DNA of 64,000 nucleotides from Gemmatimonadota bacterium (GTDB lineage Bacteria; Gemmatimonadota; Gemmatimonadetes; Longimicrobiales; Gaopeijiaceae), in contig JAUIEJ010000002.1 in assembly GCA_030428885.1 (NCBI GenBank), positions 312,501-376,500 of the forward strand. Direction: 5' to 3'. This document shows positions 23,288 through 33,067 of the stretch, piece by piece; positions within the stretch are counted from its first letter, which is position 1, and each line of letters begins with the position of its first letter. Both the position numbers and the translations under genes were made by a program. Under the pieces are notes generated by a model. That model saw nothing but the letters and a program-made list of their open reading frames with translations, did no database searches and was not told the DNA's origin.

Positions 23288-25953
23288 TCCGCCTCGTGCG
23301 AGGCTGGATCGAGAGGGGCCGCGTGCTGCTGGCTCGGAGTCGTTTCGAAGACGACCTCGACGAAGAACTGCGATTCCACATCGACGCCGCCACCGAGAAG
23401 TACGTCGAGTCGGGAATGTCGCAGGCCGAGGCCAGACGAGCCGCCTTGCGAGCCCTCGGCGGCGTCGAGGTGACGAAGGAGGAGGTCCGCAACGAGACGG
23501 GCGTGCGCCTTCTACAGGACCTGTCGCACGACCTGCGTTTCGGGGTTCGCACCCTGCTGAGGCGCCCGAGCTTCACACTCACGCTTCTAGCCACGATCGG
23601 GATCGCCATCGGCTCCAACGCGGCCGTGTTCAGCGTGGTGTACTCGATCCTCCTCGAGCCGCTTCCCTTCGCGGAGCCGGATCGAATCGTCCGCATCCAC
23701 AACAGCTACCCGGGCCGTGACGTCGCGCGCGCCATGAACAGCGTTCGAGACTTCTACGACCGTCAGGACGTCGACGCCTTCCAGGACGTCGCGCTCTACA
23801 CCGAGATCGGCCACAACGTGGGTGAGGAAGGCGAGGCACGGCGTGTGTTCGCGATGCAGGTCACACCGTCGTTCTTTTCGGTCTTCGCCGCCGCACCCGC
23901 GATCGGGAGCCTCTTTCCGCAGGACCTCGTCCGCGGAGCCGCCAGCTACGCGGTGATTGGCAACGCGCTGTGGCGGACTGCGTTCGGCGCCGATCCGGGC
24001 GTGGTGGGAAGCACGATCATACTCGACGGGACACCGCACGAAGTTACAGGCGTGATGCCGGAAGGGTTCGAGTTCGCAACGTGGGACGCCCAGATCTACA
24101 CACCTCTCGTCTTCGCACCCGAGGCCCGTTTCGCACAGGCGCGCAACGCCGACCGGTTCCACATGGTCGCTCGGCTTCATGCCGACGCCTCGGTTGAATC
24201 CGCACAACGGCAGCTCGACGCCCTGAATGCGGTCCTCGTCGGCGACTACACTCCCGAGAATCGAGCCGCGGCGCTGAGTGCGGGGTTTCGGTCCGAAATC
24301 AGCGGCTACCTCGAAGACCTCACGTCGTCGATTCGCCGCCCGCTGCTGCTTCTGTGGTTGGGGGCGGTGATCGTGTTGCTCGCCGCGATCGCGAACGTCA
24401 CCACCCTCTTTCTGATCCGGGCGACGGCACGGCGTCGGGAGATTTCCTGCCGGCTCGCCCTCGGGGCCGCGCGTTCACGCGTCCTGCGGCAGCTCCTGAC
24501 CGAGAGCCTGATCGTCGCGGCCATCGGCGGCGCGATCGGGATCGCACTGGCGGTGTGGAGCCTGACCTTCCTCGACGCCTTTGAGGTCTACGAGATCCCG
24601 CGCATCGACCGGGTGGGGATCAGCACCACGGTCGTCGCGGCGGGCATGCTCGCAGCACTCGTGCTCGGGACGGTGGCCGCCCTGCTCCCCGCCCGCGGCC
24701 TGCTGTGGGGTGCCGGTCGCTCGTTGGGCGGCGGATTCCGGGGTGGCGTCCACGCCCGGCCCTCTCGCGTCCATCACCTGCTCGTGGGACTGCAGGTCTC
24801 GTTCGCGTTCATTCTCGTAATGACGACCGGACTGCTCGTCGAGAGCCTGCGCCACCTGAGCGCGGTCGACGTCGGCTTCGAGCCGGATGGGGTCGCGGTA
24901 GGAGCCACCAACCTTCCTCGCAATGCGTATCCGGACCCGGCGTCGCGGGTGGCCTTCGCGCACACGATGGTCGAGGCACTGCGGGCACACCCCGATGTCG
25001 ACCAGGCGGCGATCGCCACACAGCTTCCCTTCTCCAACGTCGAGAACCGAGCACTCGTCTTTCCCGATGGCGCAACGACCGCGGCGGGAGAGGGTGGCAC
25101 GTCGGCCTACCGCACGGCAGTGACCGGTGGGTATTTCGAGGCCATGGGAATCCGCCTCCTCGCCGGCGAGACGTTTACGCGGACCGACGACCAGGCCAGC
25201 CGTGGGGTGGCCCTCGTCGACGAGGGGTTGGCTCGCCTATTGTGGCCCGACGTTTCTCCGATCGGGAAACGGATCTGGCTGAACCAGCCCACGGGCAACC
25301 CGGGCGAGGCGCTCGAGGTCATCGGGGTCGTCGCATCGATCCGGCAGAACAGCCTCACGGCCCCGCAGCTTCCAGGCGCCGTGTACCTGTCGTTCTCACA
25401 GAGCACGGATTCGTTCTTCAGGATCGTCACGAAGACGCGCGCCGATCCCGCCGAAGTGTCCGCGTTGGCAGTCGAGGCGATGGCCGGGGTCGACCCTTCC
25501 GTGCTCTACTACTGGGTCGACACCCTCGGCGATGCCGTGGGGGGTTCGCTCCTCTTTCTGCGGCTGCCGTTGCGCCTGCTGGCGATCTTCGCGGGCGTCA
25601 GCCTCTTCCTCGTCGTCCTGGGGGTGTACGGCGTGACCACGCACGTGGTCCGAGCGCGGACGCGGGAGTTGGGACTGCGATTGGCGCTCGGCGGCACGCA
25701 GAGCGGAATCGCCGGGTTGCTCGCCAGGGAGTGGTCGGCCGTCCTCGGAGCCGGCCTCGGGGTGGGGATTCTCGGAACGTCGATCGTGCTGCAGGTCGTT
25801 CGAAGTCTCCTCTTCGGGACGTCGGGACTGGACCTCCCGGTGGCCGGGGCCACGCTGGCGATCGTGTTCACGGCGGCGGGCCTGGCCTTCTTCTGGCCCG
25901 TACGTCACGCGCTCCGGATCGACCCAGCGAGGGCTCTGGAGGTCACCGACTGA
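23284..25953 (+). CDS. ADOP-family ABC transporter permease (module 3)
   Basis: An 889-residue orphan permease of the subtype with prefix domain 1 (RSRFEDDLDEELRFHIDAAT, then SQAEARRAALRALGGVE). The two FtsX/MacB halves follow: LRFGVRTLLRRPSFTLTLLA with a periplasmic core and helices near NVTTLFLIRATARRRE, then FAGVSLFLVVLGVYGVTTHV, TRELGLRLALGGTQSG and RIDPARALEVTD. The prefix differs from the other four ADOP permeases in the window, marking a separate lineage. Substrate unknown. Confidence 0.88.
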   Translation: MIRLVRGWIERGRVLLARSRFEDDLDEELRFHIDAATEKYVESGMSQAEARRAALRALGGVEVTKEEVRNETGVRLLQDLSHDLRFGVRTLLRRPSFTLTLLATIGIAIGSNAAVFSVVYSILLEPLPFAEPDRIVRIHNSYPGRDVARAMNSVRDFYDRQDVDAFQDVALYTEIGHNVGEEGEARRVFAMQVTPSFFSVFAAAPAIGSLFPQDLVRGAASYAVIGNALWRTAFGADPGVVGSTIILDGTPHEVTGVMPEGFEFATWDAQIYTPLVFAPEARFAQARNADRFHMVARLHADASVESAQRQLDALNAVLVGDYTPENRAAALSAGFRSEISGYLEDLTSSIRRPLLLLWLGAVIVLLAAIANVTTLFLIRATARRREISCRLALGAARSRVLRQLLTESLIVAAIGGAIGIALAVWSLTFLDAFEVYEIPRIDRVGISTTVVAAGMLAALVLGTVAALLPARGLLWGAGRSLGGGFRGGVHARPSRVHHLLVGLQVSFAFILVMTTGLLVESLRHLSAVDVGFEPDGVAVGATNLPRNAYPDPASRVAFAHTMVEALRAHPDVDQAAIATQLPFSNVENRALVFPDGATTAAGEGGTSAYRTAVTGGYFEAMGIRLLAGETFTRTDDQASRGVALVDEGLARLLWPDVSPIGKRIWLNQPTGNPGEALEVIGVVASIRQNSLTAPQLPGAVYLSFSQSTDSFFRIVTKTRADPAEVSALAVEAMAGVDPSVLYYWVDTLGDAVGGSLLFLRLPLRLLAIFAGVSLFLVVLGVYGVTTHVVRARTRELGLRLALGGTQSGIAGLLAREWSAVLGAGLGVGILGTSIVLQVVRSLLFGTSGLDLPVAGATLAIVFTAAGLAFFWPVRHALRIDPARALEVTD

Positions 25954-26131
25954 GTCGGAACCGCCGAGCGACCTTCACCTGCGATGTGCCGCTCCGTCTC
26001 GGCGACCTCCAGCCACCGGAATCGGACCGGAGCAGGGCCCGGTCTGGACCGCCCACCCACGCCGCCGGCATCTTGCCCGGGCCGGATCCCACTCCGAACC
26101 CGTCGCACTCGCGCCCTTCGCCCCCCACTCA

Positions 26132-27697
26132 ATGCCCCGCGACCCCGATCCCGACGCCCCGCATGACCCCGTCGATCACCTGTCCGTTCGACTGCGAGAT
26201 GCCGCGGATCTCCTGGAGCAGGTCGCCGAGGACCGGTCTCTCCTGGCGCGTCTCGACAAGGCCGATCAGCGCCGCCTGACCCACGCGGCGGGCCGGGTGT
26301 GGTGTCCCGACGAGACGCGACGCCGTCAGTTGACCCGCGCCCTCGCCCGCAAGAGAAAAGCCGCCGCGATCCGCAGGAACGAAGAGGAGCTCGAGCAGAC
26401 CGGCATCCGCAGGCTGCGCCGCAAGCGGACGTTCACCACACCCAACGTGTATCCCCCCGCGCTCGAGAGCGCTTCGCCGCCGGGCCCGGACGCCGACGTC
26501 GACGCGCAGCACTGCTACGTCTGCAAGGAGGCGTTCACCGAGATCCACCACTTCTACGACCAGCTGTGCCCCCCCTGCGCGGCGTTGAATTTCCGCAAGC
26601 GCAGCGAGACCGCGGACCTGTCGGGGCGTGTGGCTCTGTTGACCGGCGGCCGTGTGAAGATCGGGTACCAGGCGGGCATCAAGTTGCTGCGATGCGGAGC
26701 CGAACTCGTGGTCACGACCCGATTTCCCCGCGACGCGGCCGCCCGGTACGGAGCCGAGGCCGATTTCGACGACTGGTCGGACCGGCTCCAGATCTTCGGC
26801 CTCGATCTGCGCCACACTCCCAGCGTCGAGGCCTTCTGCGCGCACCTGCTCGCCACGCGGGAGCGACTCGACTTCATCGTCAACAACGCCTGCCAGACCG
26901 TCCGGCGACCGCCGGCCTTCTACGTCCACATGATGGCCGCCGAATCCGCGGCTCTCGACGCGTTCCCCCGCGCCGTGCGCGACCTCCTGGGGGAGTACGA
27001 GGGACTCCGGAGTCCCCATCTCCTGACCCGGGGCGCAGAGCGGCGAGAGAAAGGGCCGGACGAGGCCGAGATCGCCTCGTCGATCGCGCCGGGGCTGACC
27101 CACGCAGCCCAGCTGTCCCAGTTGCCTCTCCTGGACGGCGACGAGGCGGCCGACGCGGTCTTTCCCGTGGGCCGACTCGACCAGGATCGCCAGCAGATCG
27201 ATCTGCGGGAAACCAACTCGTGGCGTATGCTCCTGGCGGACGTACCCACGGTCGAGCTGCTCGAGGTGCAGCTGGTCAACGCGGTCGCGCCGTTCGTGCT
27301 GAACGCCCGCCTGAAGCCGCTCATGCTGCGCACGCCCGAACGCGACAAACACATCGTCAACGTGTCGGCGGTCGAAGGACAGTTCTATCGCAACGCGAAG
27401 ACCACCCGGCACCCGCACACGAACATGGCCAAGGCCGCCCTGAACATGATGACGCGCACATCGGCGACGGATTATCACGACGACGGGATCCACATGAACG
27501 CCGTCGATACCGGCTGGGTCACCGACGAGGACCCCGAGGCGATCGCGGCCCGCAAGACGAAGATCCACCGATTCCACCCGCCCCTCGACATCGTCGACGG
27601 GGCCGCACGGATCGTCGATCCCATCATCGACGGCATGAACACCGGGCGACACGTCTGGGGTCGGTTCCTGAAGGACTACTCTCCCGCGCCGTGGTGA
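26132..27697 (+). CDS. Short-chain dehydrogenase with N-terminal zinc-finger-like segment
   Basis: A 521-residue protein. Residues 1-125 are a basic helical extension. Residues 128-149 hold a CxxC...CxxC pair (Cys128, Cys131, Cys146, Cys149) around EAFTEIHHFYDQL, probably a structural zinc site. An SDR Rossmann domain follows: TGGRVKIGY for the nucleotide, DLRHTPSVEAFC, the NNAC motif and VSAVEGQFY. At the catalytic YxxxK position the sequence is TNMAK, so the lysine is kept but the tyrosine is replaced by threonine; this appears to be a property of the subfamily, which also occurs in eukaryotes. Substrate unknown. Confidence 0.78.
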   Translation: MPRDPDPDAPHDPVDHLSVRLRDAADLLEQVAEDRSLLARLDKADQRRLTHAAGRVWCPDETRRRQLTRALARKRKAAAIRRNEEELEQTGIRRLRRKRTFTTPNVYPPALESASPPGPDADVDAQHCYVCKEAFTEIHHFYDQLCPPCAALNFRKRSETADLSGRVALLTGGRVKIGYQAGIKLLRCGAELVVTTRFPRDAAARYGAEADFDDWSDRLQIFGLDLRHTPSVEAFCAHLLATRERLDFIVNNACQTVRRPPAFYVHMMAAESAALDAFPRAVRDLLGEYEGLRSPHLLTRGAERREKGPDEAEIASSIAPGLTHAAQLSQLPLLDGDEAADAVFPVGRLDQDRQQIDLRETNSWRMLLADVPTVELLEVQLVNAVAPFVLNARLKPLMLRTPERDKHIVNVSAVEGQFYRNAKTTRHPHTNMAKAALNMMTRTSATDYHDDGIHMNAVDTGWVTDEDPEAIAARKTKIHRFHPPLDIVDGAARIVDPIIDGMNTGRHVWGRFLKDYSPAPW

Positions 27698-27741
27698 GGA
27701 CGATCACACTCGCCAGCACACGCGAGTAGAGCGCCGCCCCC

Positions 27742-30357
27742 CTACCCCTCCGACAGCACCGACTTCGGATCGGCCCGTGCGGCCCGCCGGGCCGGCAGGC
27801 CGGTGGCGGCAACGGCGATCCCCAGCAGCACCGCACCCGCCGCCGCAAGCGCCACCGGGTCGTGGGAGGGGATGCCGTAGAGGAGTCCCCCGAAGCTCCG
27901 GCCGAGCACCAACACGACCGCGCCGCCGATCGCGACCCCTACCAGCGCGAGGCCGAGTTGGGCCCGGATCAGCGACCGCGTCACCTGCCGGGTCGAGGCG
28001 CCGAGGGCGACCCGGACGCCCACCTCTCGCCGGCGCCGCTGCGCGGCCTGGAGGGCCACGCCGAAAAGGCCGAGGGCGACGAGCAGCCCGGCGGCCACGG
28101 CGAACAGCGCCGCCACCGTGGAGCGGAACCGATCGGCCGAGGCCGCGACCCGGAGACGGGCGTCCATCGTCTCGATCGGCGGGATCGCCATGCCAGGGTC
28201 GGCGTCCCGGAGTATGGCGCGGAGGGCCGAGGAGCGCGCCTCGGTCCACGCGTCGGCGCGCACCACGAGGTCCACCGCCCGCGCCGGCACCTGGGCGATG
28301 GGCAGGTAGAAGGTGGGCTCCGGCTCCGCCCGCAGGCTCTCCCGCACGACGTCCCCCACGATGCCGACGATCTCGTAGGCCACGCCGTCGCGGATCACCG
28401 CGTCGCCGATGGGAGGCGTCGAGGGCCACCACGCGTCGGCCAGCGCCTGGGAGATCACGGCCACGGGGCGGTCGTCCGGGCCGTCGGCACCGGTGAACGG
28501 CCGGCCCTCGAGCACCGGCACACCCAGCACGTCGAAGAAGTCCGCCCCCACGTAGCGGCGGAGCGCCTCCGGCGACTTCTCTCCTTCCGGCGTGGGTCGC
28601 GATGCGATCTCGAACGACGAACTCCCGAGCCCCCGTCCCAGGGGCGAGATCGTCGTGACCGTCGCGGACCGCACGCCCGGGATGGCCGCGACGCGGTCCT
28701 CGATGGCCCTGTGGAATCCCGCCGGATCGACGGCCACCGCCTCCGAGCCCGGCACGACCCGGACCACGCGCACCCCCTCCGGATCGAACCCCGGGCTCAC
28801 CGCGCTCAGCTCGAGGAAGCTGCGCAGGAAGAGCGCCGCGCCGCAGAGCAGCACCATGGAGAGGGCCACCTGCGTGACGAGGACGGCCCGCGTACCCCGG
28901 TCGCCTCCGAAGGCCACCGTTCGGGACGATGCGGCGGTGGAGCGCCTGGACCGCCCCGGTGCCCCGAACCGGCCGGTCACGAGGGCGATGCCTGGGCCGC
29001 AGCCGAGGAGGAACAACAGGGTGCGCCCATCCGGGCGAACGTCGACCCCCAGGAGGAGGTCGGCGGGCGCGAGTGCCACCAGCACCGACACCAGTCCGGA
29101 CGCGACCAGCATGCCGCCGAGAGTCCCGATCAGGCCCGCCACGGCGGACTCCATCGTGACCAGCCGCAGCAGGTGTCCGCTCCCGGCCCCGAGGGCCCGG
29201 CGGGTGGCCCACTCGCCTCGGCGCGACGACGCGTCCCCGATCCGCACCAGGGCGAGGTTGGCCGCGACCACGAGCAGGAGCAGGAGCGACGACCCCAGGA
29301 GCACCTCCATGGGGCGCCGGACCGAGGCCACCTCCTCGTCGAACCGCGAGGCGAGTCTCATGCGCCGTCCGTCGGCACCCTCGCCGGGCCAGACGAGGCG
29401 GGCCAGCTCGGCCTCGACGTCCCCCGTCGCGATCTCCCCGCGGGGGCGGGCGAGGACCTCGAACGACCGGTTCCCCCGCTGATCCACGCCCCCGACGAGC
29501 CCCGCGGGGACCCACAGATCCTGACGGCCGACCTTGCCGAACGGGCTCTGTCCGCGCAGGCGGAATCCCGGCGGAAGCACCCCGATCACTTCGAGGGCGC
29601 GACCCTGGAGCCGGATGGTGCGCCCCACCGCCCCGGAGTCCCCCCCAAGACGAGAGACCCAGAATTCGTGCGTGAGGACCGCGACGGCGCTCGCCTCCGA
29701 CCCGACCTCACCGGGGGCGAAGAAGCGCCCGAGGAACGGACGCGTGCCGAGAAGCGGGAACAGCCCCGCCGAGGCCATGCCCACGGACACGTTCGTCGGA
29801 TCGCCGGGATCGGTGAGCACCCCATCGATGAACCCGTAGGCGGCCGACGCCTCGAGGGTCGTGGAGCGGTCGCGGATGTCCTCGAACTCGGGCCACGAGA
29901 CCGTGACCTGGTCCCAGTAGTCCGAGAGCACCTCGTCGCCGCGCCACCCCGGGTAGACGTTCCACACCGAGTGGAGGCGGTCGCCTTCCGCGTAGGGCAG
30001 GCCGCGAAGGAGCACCTGGTCGGTGAGGGTGAAGACGGTCGCCGCCGAACCGAGTCCGAGGGCGAGGATCGCTGGCAGGACGACGGCCCGCACCGGGTGC
30101 CGACGGAGGCCCCGCAGGGCGAGGCGCAGGTCGCCCACGGCACCGCTTCCGGCGAACCCCGCCCGGAACCGCGCGAGGGCCGGCCGGAGGGACGAGGCGA
30201 CCTGTCGGCGATACCAGCGCCGGGCCGCTCGGGGGCCGTGGGTCGCGAGGCGCTCGAGGAACTCCTCGTGGAGGTCGCCGAGGGCCTCGACGCGATCCGC
30301 GGCGGGAAGGAGAAGCCCCATGGCCCGTTCCCAGAGGCGCGGCGGACGGGCGCTCAT
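27742..30357 (-). CDS. ADOP-family ABC transporter permease (module 4)
   Basis: An 871-residue permease with prefix domain 2 (RVEALGDLHEEFLERLATHG, RRWYRRQVASSLRPA). The start at 30357 overlaps the PadR stop (ATGA). The first half begins DLRLALRGLRRHPVRAVVLP; the second half includes LFAVAAGLLVALGLFGVALQ, RREVGVRVALGASTRQ and PARRAARADPKSVLSEG. The periplasmic core holds the usual HEFWVSRLGGDSGAVGRTI block. No ATPase is nearby. It is convergent with the SDR gene. Confidence 0.88.
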   Translation of the reverse strand: MSARPPRLWERAMGLLLPAADRVEALGDLHEEFLERLATHGPRAARRWYRRQVASSLRPALARFRAGFAGSGAVGDLRLALRGLRRHPVRAVVLPAILALGLGSAATVFTLTDQVLLRGLPYAEGDRLHSVWNVYPGWRGDEVLSDYWDQVTVSWPEFEDIRDRSTTLEASAAYGFIDGVLTDPGDPTNVSVGMASAGLFPLLGTRPFLGRFFAPGEVGSEASAVAVLTHEFWVSRLGGDSGAVGRTIRLQGRALEVIGVLPPGFRLRGQSPFGKVGRQDLWVPAGLVGGVDQRGNRSFEVLARPRGEIATGDVEAELARLVWPGEGADGRRMRLASRFDEEVASVRRPMEVLLGSSLLLLLVVAANLALVRIGDASSRRGEWATRRALGAGSGHLLRLVTMESAVAGLIGTLGGMLVASGLVSVLVALAPADLLLGVDVRPDGRTLLFLLGCGPGIALVTGRFGAPGRSRRSTAASSRTVAFGGDRGTRAVLVTQVALSMVLLCGAALFLRSFLELSAVSPGFDPEGVRVVRVVPGSEAVAVDPAGFHRAIEDRVAAIPGVRSATVTTISPLGRGLGSSSFEIASRPTPEGEKSPEALRRYVGADFFDVLGVPVLEGRPFTGADGPDDRPVAVISQALADAWWPSTPPIGDAVIRDGVAYEIVGIVGDVVRESLRAEPEPTFYLPIAQVPARAVDLVVRADAWTEARSSALRAILRDADPGMAIPPIETMDARLRVAASADRFRSTVAALFAVAAGLLVALGLFGVALQAAQRRRREVGVRVALGASTRQVTRSLIRAQLGLALVGVAIGGAVVLVLGRSFGGLLYGIPSHDPVALAAAGAVLLGIAVAATGLPARRAARADPKSVLSEG

Positions 30358-30686
30358 CGGCCCCGCTCCAACTCCGGATGCTCGTCGAGACCCTGCCACA
30401 TCCGCTCGGTCTGGTCGCGGGACTCCCAGAGGGCCGCGGCCCCGGCAGGGAGCAGGCGGTAGTGCCGGCGCGCCCGACCGCCCCGTTCGGCCCGGGGGTC
30501 GGTCGTCCAGCTTTCGACGAACTCCCGTTCGCTCAGCCGGGTCAGGGCCGCGTAGACCGCCGCGATGGAGACATCACGCCCGCTGCGCTCCTCGATCTCC
30601 CGTCGAATGCGCATCCCGTAGGCCGCCTCACCGAGGCGCGGGATCGCCAGAAGTACGAACTCCTCGAGCGTGCTCAACTCCACCAT
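30354..30686 (-). CDS. PadR family transcriptional regulator (module 4)
   Basis: A 110-residue PadR protein (LSTLEEFVLLAIPRLGEAAY, SIAAVYAALTRLSEREFVES, RRHYRLLPAGAAAL). The second ATG (30686) was preferred to the one at 30692 because GGGGAGG then lies six bases upstream rather than touching the start codon. Coupled by ATGA overlap to the ADOP permease it probably represses. A TTGACG sequence about 50 bases upstream could be its -35 element, but no good -10 is visible. Confidence 0.9.
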   Translation of the reverse strand: MVELSTLEEFVLLAIPRLGEAAYGMRIRREIEERSGRDVSIAAVYAALTRLSEREFVESWTTDPRAERGGRARRHYRLLPAGAAALWESRDQTERMWQGLDEHPELERGR

Positions 30687-30965
30687 GCCCATCCTCCCCT
30701 CCCCTGTTCGAGATGCGAGGGAGGATGGTGGGGGTTTGTTCTGGCGTCAAGAAGAAATGCGGAGGGGGACTCCGGGCTGGCGATGCCAGAAGATGGCGCA
30801 GCCCGAGTCGGGTCCAGGTCCGACAGGAGTGCCAAGGCGCCTTCGAGGATCCGGGCCCTCCAACAACAGCGAGCTCTGGCCGCCAATCAGGTCGAACTCT
30901 AATGCTGTAACCCTTCGTCGAAGCCCCCCTGAACTCTCTATTACGAAGATGCCGCGGCGTCCCCG
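30687..30965. other. intergenic gap at the edge of a lower-GC region
   Basis: This 279-bp gap separates the PadR/ADOP module from the propeller genes. It includes the PadR leader; beyond that I see no gene and no repeat. GC content visibly falls towards the propeller genes. Confidence 0.4.
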
Positions 30966-31973
30966 CTAGAACTTGAGCCGGGTAATCCCCACGAAGGCAA
31001 GGGGTCCATCCCGAAAGAAGTGATACATCGCACCATCCGAACCCAGCGACGTGGAGAGAAAATCGAACCGCTGCTCGCGGAGCAGGGCTCCAGTTTCCAA
31101 GTCGAAAGTCAACACGACAGTATCGCTGACATCGCTCCATGACATGGGATCGATGAGCATCTCCATCGGGGGCACCTCGCCCGAGCGAACGAGGTCCTCA
31201 TCCGGCACAGTAATCAGAACAGAGAGTCCGTCTTCGCCGACCATCATAGAACGCACCGCTGGACGAACTGGTCCGACGGCTGGCCAGGAGGCGAGGTCTA
31301 CCTCAGTCTCAAGGCGGCCGACTTCAGTCCCGGTATCCAATCGCCAACGAGTCAACTCCACCCTGTCTTCAGGCGACATCCAGACGACAGAGTCGCGAAC
31401 AGCAAACACCCGCCTGAGCGACTCCCCAGGTCTCCACCCCTCGGCCGCTTGTCCGAACGACGAGTGGATCCTCCCGCTCGCCGCGTCAATGAGGTGGAGC
31501 GGTAGACCAGCCCGCTCAGCCGTGCGAACGTCCACGTTCAACACCAATTGGCCGGCACCCGCCGGAGCAGCGCCGTGGACGCGACCTGGTATTTCGAAGA
31601 CCCGTTCAATTCTCCCCGTGGCCAGCGCCAGGAAGCCGCATCTCGACGAACTGCATGCGAGCACGTCAGAGCCTGTCGCGAAGAGTTCGTTCACCTCACC
31701 AAACCGAGTTGGGACCGACAAGAACGTCTGCCCCGCACCCCCGATATGGAGGATTTCCATCGGCCTCCCCTCAAGAGGAGCCAATGAGATTCCAAGAGCC
31801 GGCCCGAGCGCGGCTCGGATAGAGGGACGGAGCGACACCGTCGGAGGCAACTCGACCCGGTCCTGCGCTACTACGGGGCTCCCGCCGAGAAGCCATCCGA
31901 CGGCCAAGGCCACGACGGCTTGCCTACGCCTAGTTTGGCAGGTCCAGAGAAAGGCTGACGAGGGACTCCACAT
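30966..31973 (-). CDS. Exported beta-propeller-like protein
   Basis: About 335 residues. A signal peptide is clear (RRRQAVVALAVGWLLGGSP, cleaved near VVAQ), but the start is uncertain: the ATG at 31973 overlaps the upstream gene and gives a long n-region, while a GTG at 31913 gives a short one. The mature protein has repeated strand blocks with aromatic and Asp-Gly turns (VFEIPGRVHGAAP, LIDAASGRIHSSF, RWRLDTGTEVGRLETEV, LTFDLETGALLREQRFDF), as in six-bladed propellers. Codon use is less GC-biased than in flanking regions. It follows another propeller lipoprotein gene on the same strand. Confidence 0.65.
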   Translation of the reverse strand: MWSPSSAFLWTCQTRRRQAVVALAVGWLLGGSPVVAQDRVELPPTVSLRPSIRAALGPALGISLAPLEGRPMEILHIGGAGQTFLSVPTRFGEVNELFATGSDVLACSSSRCGFLALATGRIERVFEIPGRVHGAAPAGAGQLVLNVDVRTAERAGLPLHLIDAASGRIHSSFGQAAEGWRPGESLRRVFAVRDSVVWMSPEDRVELTRWRLDTGTEVGRLETEVDLASWPAVGPVRPAVRSMMVGEDGLSVLITVPDEDLVRSGEVPPMEMLIDPMSWSDVSDTVVLTFDLETGALLREQRFDFLSTSLGSDGAMYHFFRDGPLAFVGITRLKF

Positions 31974-33027
31974 CGTATTCATCGCGCTGGACTCCAATGA
32001 TTCGCGTTCTAGAAAAGCGGCGTACGTCGAGATCGCCCGGAAGGCCAAGAGTCGCCAAATAGCTGAGGTCACCGGTGAAGACGTCCCAACGTTGATCTGC
32101 TGCACTTGGCCCCAGGCCTCTCCTCGCCCAGACCAAGCCATCATCGCCGCGGAGATCAGTGTAGACTGGCACATGCGTGGGGAATGGCATGTCCTGTAGC
32201 GGGGATGGCGCCAGACGAACGGGTGTGTCGCCCAAGAGCGTTGCAAACCAATCGCTCTTCATCCTCTCAGTAACTGGCCTTGGCGCAATTCCAATGGAAG
32301 CCACCGCGAGCAGCGTTCCGTCCAAGCCCATCGCCACGAGCCGCGCCGACTCCGGCTCCCAGGTGACAAACCTGTCGCTTAGGAGGGCGGGCCAAGGTGG
32401 TGGGAAGGGAGCCGGCCACCAACGTTCGGAGGTGCCCCAACGGAGGGGACCGGGAACCATCTTCAAGGTGTCGGCATGCCCGGTGGCAGAGACGAGGGTA
32501 ACCGGTTCGAAGGAACCGAAGAGCCCAGGTGAGGACGGGAACTGAGTGATCCGGCCGGGTGAGAAGACAAGCCAACCTCCATCAACGCGCGCAGCTCTTC
32601 GAGGAAGGACCGGGAGCGGCAGATTTCGCAACGGAGAGCCGTCCCAACCGAAGAACACGGCTCTCGGGGGATCAAGCGCGTACGCCACGACGGAGTCCCC
32701 CGCTACGCCAAGGCCCCGAATCGCACGAAACTCGAACGGACCATCGCCGGAGCCTCCCACCGAAGCCTCGGTCCCCGCCTCAAGATCGGCGAACACTATT
32801 TCACTTGAATTGTTTGCGAATGCGACGAGGGCCCTCGACTCGTGGACAACGGCCCCACCGACACGGTACAGCAGCATAGACGGCGCTATCCCTTCGGCGT
32901 GTCCCACCGTAGCGTTTCGAACGTCATCGAGGACGAACCCGCTGGAACGCATCTCCTCTTGGTTGCTTCCGCACCCGAGAACCGCCAGCAGAAGACCGGT
33001 CTGGACAATCGGACGAACCCTCTCCAT
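31930..33027 (-). CDS. Beta-propeller lipoprotein
   Basis: A 365-residue lipoprotein with a signal ending in LLAVLGC (Cys19). Strand repeats with turn motifs resemble six-bladed propellers of the kind often secreted by Gemmatimonadota and Bacteroidota (SEIVFADLEAGTEASVGGSG, then GDGPFEFRAIRGLGVAGDSV and ARLVAMGLDGTLLAVASIG). It overlaps or closely abuts the downstream propeller gene, so the two are likely co-transcribed. Function unknown; ligand sensing or binding is the usual guess. Confidence 0.72.
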   Translation of the reverse strand: MERVRPIVQTGLLLAVLGCGSNQEEMRSSGFVLDDVRNATVGHAEGIAPSMLLYRVGGAVVHESRALVAFANNSSEIVFADLEAGTEASVGGSGDGPFEFRAIRGLGVAGDSVVAYALDPPRAVFFGWDGSPLRNLPLPVLPRRAARVDGGWLVFSPGRITQFPSSPGLFGSFEPVTLVSATGHADTLKMVPGPLRWGTSERWWPAPFPPPWPALLSDRFVTWEPESARLVAMGLDGTLLAVASIGIAPRPVTERMKSDWFATLLGDTPVRLAPSPLQDMPFPTHVPVYTDLRGDDGLVWARRGLGPSAADQRWDVFTGDLSYLATLGLPGDLDVRRFSRTRIIGVQRDEYDVESLVSLSLDLPN

Positions 33028-33067
33028 CTCCCCTCCCCGCCCGGCGTGCGACTAGACTTCCTGCTCT

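Noticed and set aside
27862-30462. An 866-codon open frame on the plus strand
   Set aside because: It is antisense to the module 4 ADOP permease and PadR genes and shows only low-complexity composition.
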